From NCBI GenBank assembly GCA_002104905.1, contig MCFE01000728.1, forward strand, positions 1-41,760: a stretch of DNA of 41,760 bases, read 5' to 3'. Source of the DNA: Basidiobolus meristosporus CBS 931.73. Lineage: Eukaryota > Basidiobolomycota > Basidiobolomycetes > Basidiobolales > Basidiobolaceae. The first letter of the stretch is position 1, and each line of letters opens with the position of its first letter. The notes under the pieces are model-generated. The model made no database searches and was not told the DNA's origin. It was given only the letters and a program-made list of their open reading frames with translations. The position numbers and the translations under genes were made by a program. Positions 39,737 through 41,760 of the stretch are shown here, in pieces.

Positions 39737-41760
39737 CTAATCTTGATGTGCGAAATTCCTATGCTTGAATAACTTAAGTCGATTTCCAGCAACTGGTGCT
39801 CTCAACTGGGTGTTGTCAAGCTCAGATATGTAATAACTTCCATTTCCAATCACTTTGGAAATGAGGTAGGGGCCAGTCCATTTGTTGTCAAACTTCCGAC
39901 TCCATTGCTTGTCCAAGGTAGAATCGTAGAGTAATACTGGGTCTCCTAGTGATAGTGGTTTAGGCCTTGTTGGGTGTGATTTGTCAAAGGGCACCTTGTT
40001 CTTTAGTCGTGTATCCTTAAGTTGTTCAGCAGCTCTGCTGATATTCAAGTCATGGTGATCAAGTTGCTGTATGCAAGTTGCAAGGAGGTCTTCAGTCTGC
40101 ATATTGGATCTCCAATTCAATGAGTTCCAAGTGACTGTGTTTAACTCAACCGGTAGTATGCAGTCATGTCCATAGAGTAGCTTGAATGGCGATAATCCAG
40201 TTGTCCTCTTAGTAGTAATTCTATCTGCCCACAGTGCAAGATGTAATTGCTGTGGCCACAGTGTTGTGTTATTCTCACAGGCCTTGACAAGAGAGTTCAC
40301 CAATGGTCCATGTCCTCTCTCTATCATTCCATTGGCTTGAGGGTGGTAAGCTGTTGTGAAAGCTATGTGTATCTTGTACTTTGAGCACAACTCCTGGATC
40401 ATTTGGGATGTCATCTCTCCTCTGTCAGCAACAAACTGTCGGATGCAGCCAAATCTGCAGATGATGTCTTCAAGTATAAATCTCCATATGGTATGGCTCT
40501 TGTTGTTGGGCAAGGCTCGAGCCTCTGCCCATCCACTAAGGTCATCTCTAGCAACAATCAGGTACTTTTTTGATCCAGCTGTTGGCATGTGGACAAGGTC
40601 AATACCAACCTTTTGCCATAGACAGATTGTGTAAGTAGGATGCAGTGGTTCTTCATAACGCTTGGAGGATCTCTTCTGGCAGGCTACACATGACTCAACA
40701 AAGTGCTGGACATCATAGTACATGTTTTCCCAGTAGTACCTCTGAGCTGTGGTATTGTATGTGGCTTCTCGTCCTCTATGTCCTCCTGGTTCTCCTTGGT
40801 GGATACTTGTCATGATGTTCAGTTGCTCTTGAGGGGTGGTGACTACTCTTCTTGGCATAAGTCCAGGCTTCACTCGCTTAAAGAGAAGATCATCTTTAAG
40901 ATAGTAGTGGTGTGCCTTCTTCCTGAGTTTTCTAAACTCCTGAATATCCATCCAACTAGGTTTCTTAAGTGTCCTTAGATATTCCTTGATCAGACTCCAG
41001 GTAGTTCTCTCTTGGTCTTTGATGGCAATCTGTCGGATCTCTGCATCAATAATATCGTCAAAGTGAGGGTCCAAGTCTTCAAATAATTGTGGTCCCTTCC
41101 TGGAGAGTGCATCAGCCACAACATTTGTCTTGCCAGGGATATGTTTGACCTCAAAGTCAAACATTTTCAGCCATGCCATCCATCGGTTTGTGGCATCATC
41201 AGGTAGGTCAGGCTTGTTGATCATTCCTATAAGTGGCTTGGCATCTGTCTCCAGGATAAAATGTGTCATGTAGAGTTGTGACTTCAGTTTCCTCAGCATC
41301 TTCACAACTCCTAGTAGTTCTCTCTTAATCTGTGAGTATCTTTGTTCTCTAGGAGAGAATAGGCAGCTCTCATATCTGCAGGCATAGCGGTTGCCATCTT
41401 CATCATCTTGTCCAAGTAGTGCTCCAGCTCCTATGGGGCTTGCATCCACTGTCAAAATAGGTGGGCATTCAGTGTTTTGATAGTCAAGAGGTCTTAGAAC
41501 TGGTGGAGATACTAAGGCCTCTTTCAGTAGTTGCATGGCTTCTTCTTGCTCTTCTCCCCAGATAAATGGGGTATTCTTTCTCTGTAGTCGGTAGATTGGT
41601 TCTGCTATCTCAGAAAATCTTGGGATCCAGATCCTAAAGAACCCACAAGCTGCCACAAAGCACGAGCTTGTGTTAGATTTGTGGGGGTAGGCCAGTTGCA
41701 TATCTTTTGTGTCTTGGAGTCTCCAGGTGAGCGACCAAAGGTGTGCATTTTGTCCAACAA
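39737..41760 (-). pseudogene. pol: Pol of a non-chromodomain Ty3/gypsy element, partial (RT end, RNase H, integrase)
   Basis: The frame 41701-39737 (654 residues) contains the RT thumb (FRIWIPRFSEIAEPIYRLQ), RNase H (LTVDASPIGAGALLGQ, NVVADALSRKG), and the integrase finger (H...GGHRG...CVACQ). The integrase core has D368, D426 and E461, all catalytic residues present, and the C-terminal block ends GPYLISKVIGNGSYYI without a chromodomain. Upstream of about 41665 the conserved WPTPTNLTQARA motif is in another frame and continues to the window edge, so one frameshift breaks pol there, or the sequence has an error. Protease, gag and 5' LTR lie outside. A full-length and rather young element. Confidence 0.93.

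Noticed and set aside
1-41760. CRISPR arrays, rRNA or tRNA genes
   Set aside because: No regularly spaced short repeats, no rRNA-like stretch and no cloverleaf were seen; tRNA-like motifs occur only as primer sites.

Overview
The window is transposon-dense DNA from a filamentous fungus. An Agaricomycete-type basidiomycete is my best guess, because the Ty3/gypsy gag, integrase and chromodomain sequences look most like elements of mushroom-forming fungi; this is inference from protein style, since no host housekeeping gene, rRNA or tRNA is visible. Almost everything that can be identified is a retrotransposon or DNA transposon in some stage of decay, inserted into one another.

Layout. 1-1038: non-repetitive DNA with a possible broken transcription-factor domain. 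1039-3083: a solo LTR (family Y), an unclassified repeat (W) and an old 1.08-kb LTR (copy D of the A-D family). 3148-9046: the best-preserved element, a 5.9-kb Ty3/gypsy chromovirus flanked by the target duplication TATCC. It lies in the leader of the old D element, whose gag resumes at 9111. 9760-12243: W repeats and unrecognised DNA. 12244-15932: a 3.7-kb PIF/Harbinger-like DNA transposon with an intact-looking DDE transposase (minus) and a second, unrecognised ORF (plus), inserted in a W repeat. 16205-21264: a Copia 5' end (LTR Y3, primer site, gag) cutting into a minus-strand Ty3/gypsy element (X-), which is itself interrupted by LTR A. 21265-28420: two decayed Copia elements (plus, then minus) carrying solo LTRs Y2, B and V. 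28500-31640: a dead Harbinger copy, a rearranged LTR, a 680-bp foldback element and Copia pieces. 31712-36759: a second, full-length but dead copy of X (X+) with a nested solo LTR. 36760-38625: unassigned DNA with a 204-bp duplication, then a Copia integrase piece. 38626-41760: LTR C and most of the pol gene of a minus-strand Ty3/gypsy element that runs off the right edge.

How the parts work. The chromovirus carries a legible set of cis signals. It has a TATA box, an 11-nt match between the predicted 5' end of its RNA and its primer site (Tf1-like self-priming), and a -1 frameshift signal at the gag stop: GGGAAAC, a 6-nt spacer, an 11-bp stem, and a loop able to pair 8 nt downstream. It also has a polypurine tract. 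Its pol now has an Asp-to-Asn change at the first integrase catalytic position and a frameshift before the chromodomain. The Harbinger-like transposon pairs a transposase with a basic-tailed partner protein, as other Harbinger elements pair theirs with a DNA-binding protein. Its ends match the end of the foldback element near 30.9 kb.

The strongest candidates for something not described before are the frameshift/pseudoknot module of the chromovirus, the sharing of a ~235-bp leader segment with the LTR of an unrelated family, and the second ORF of the Harbinger-like element.
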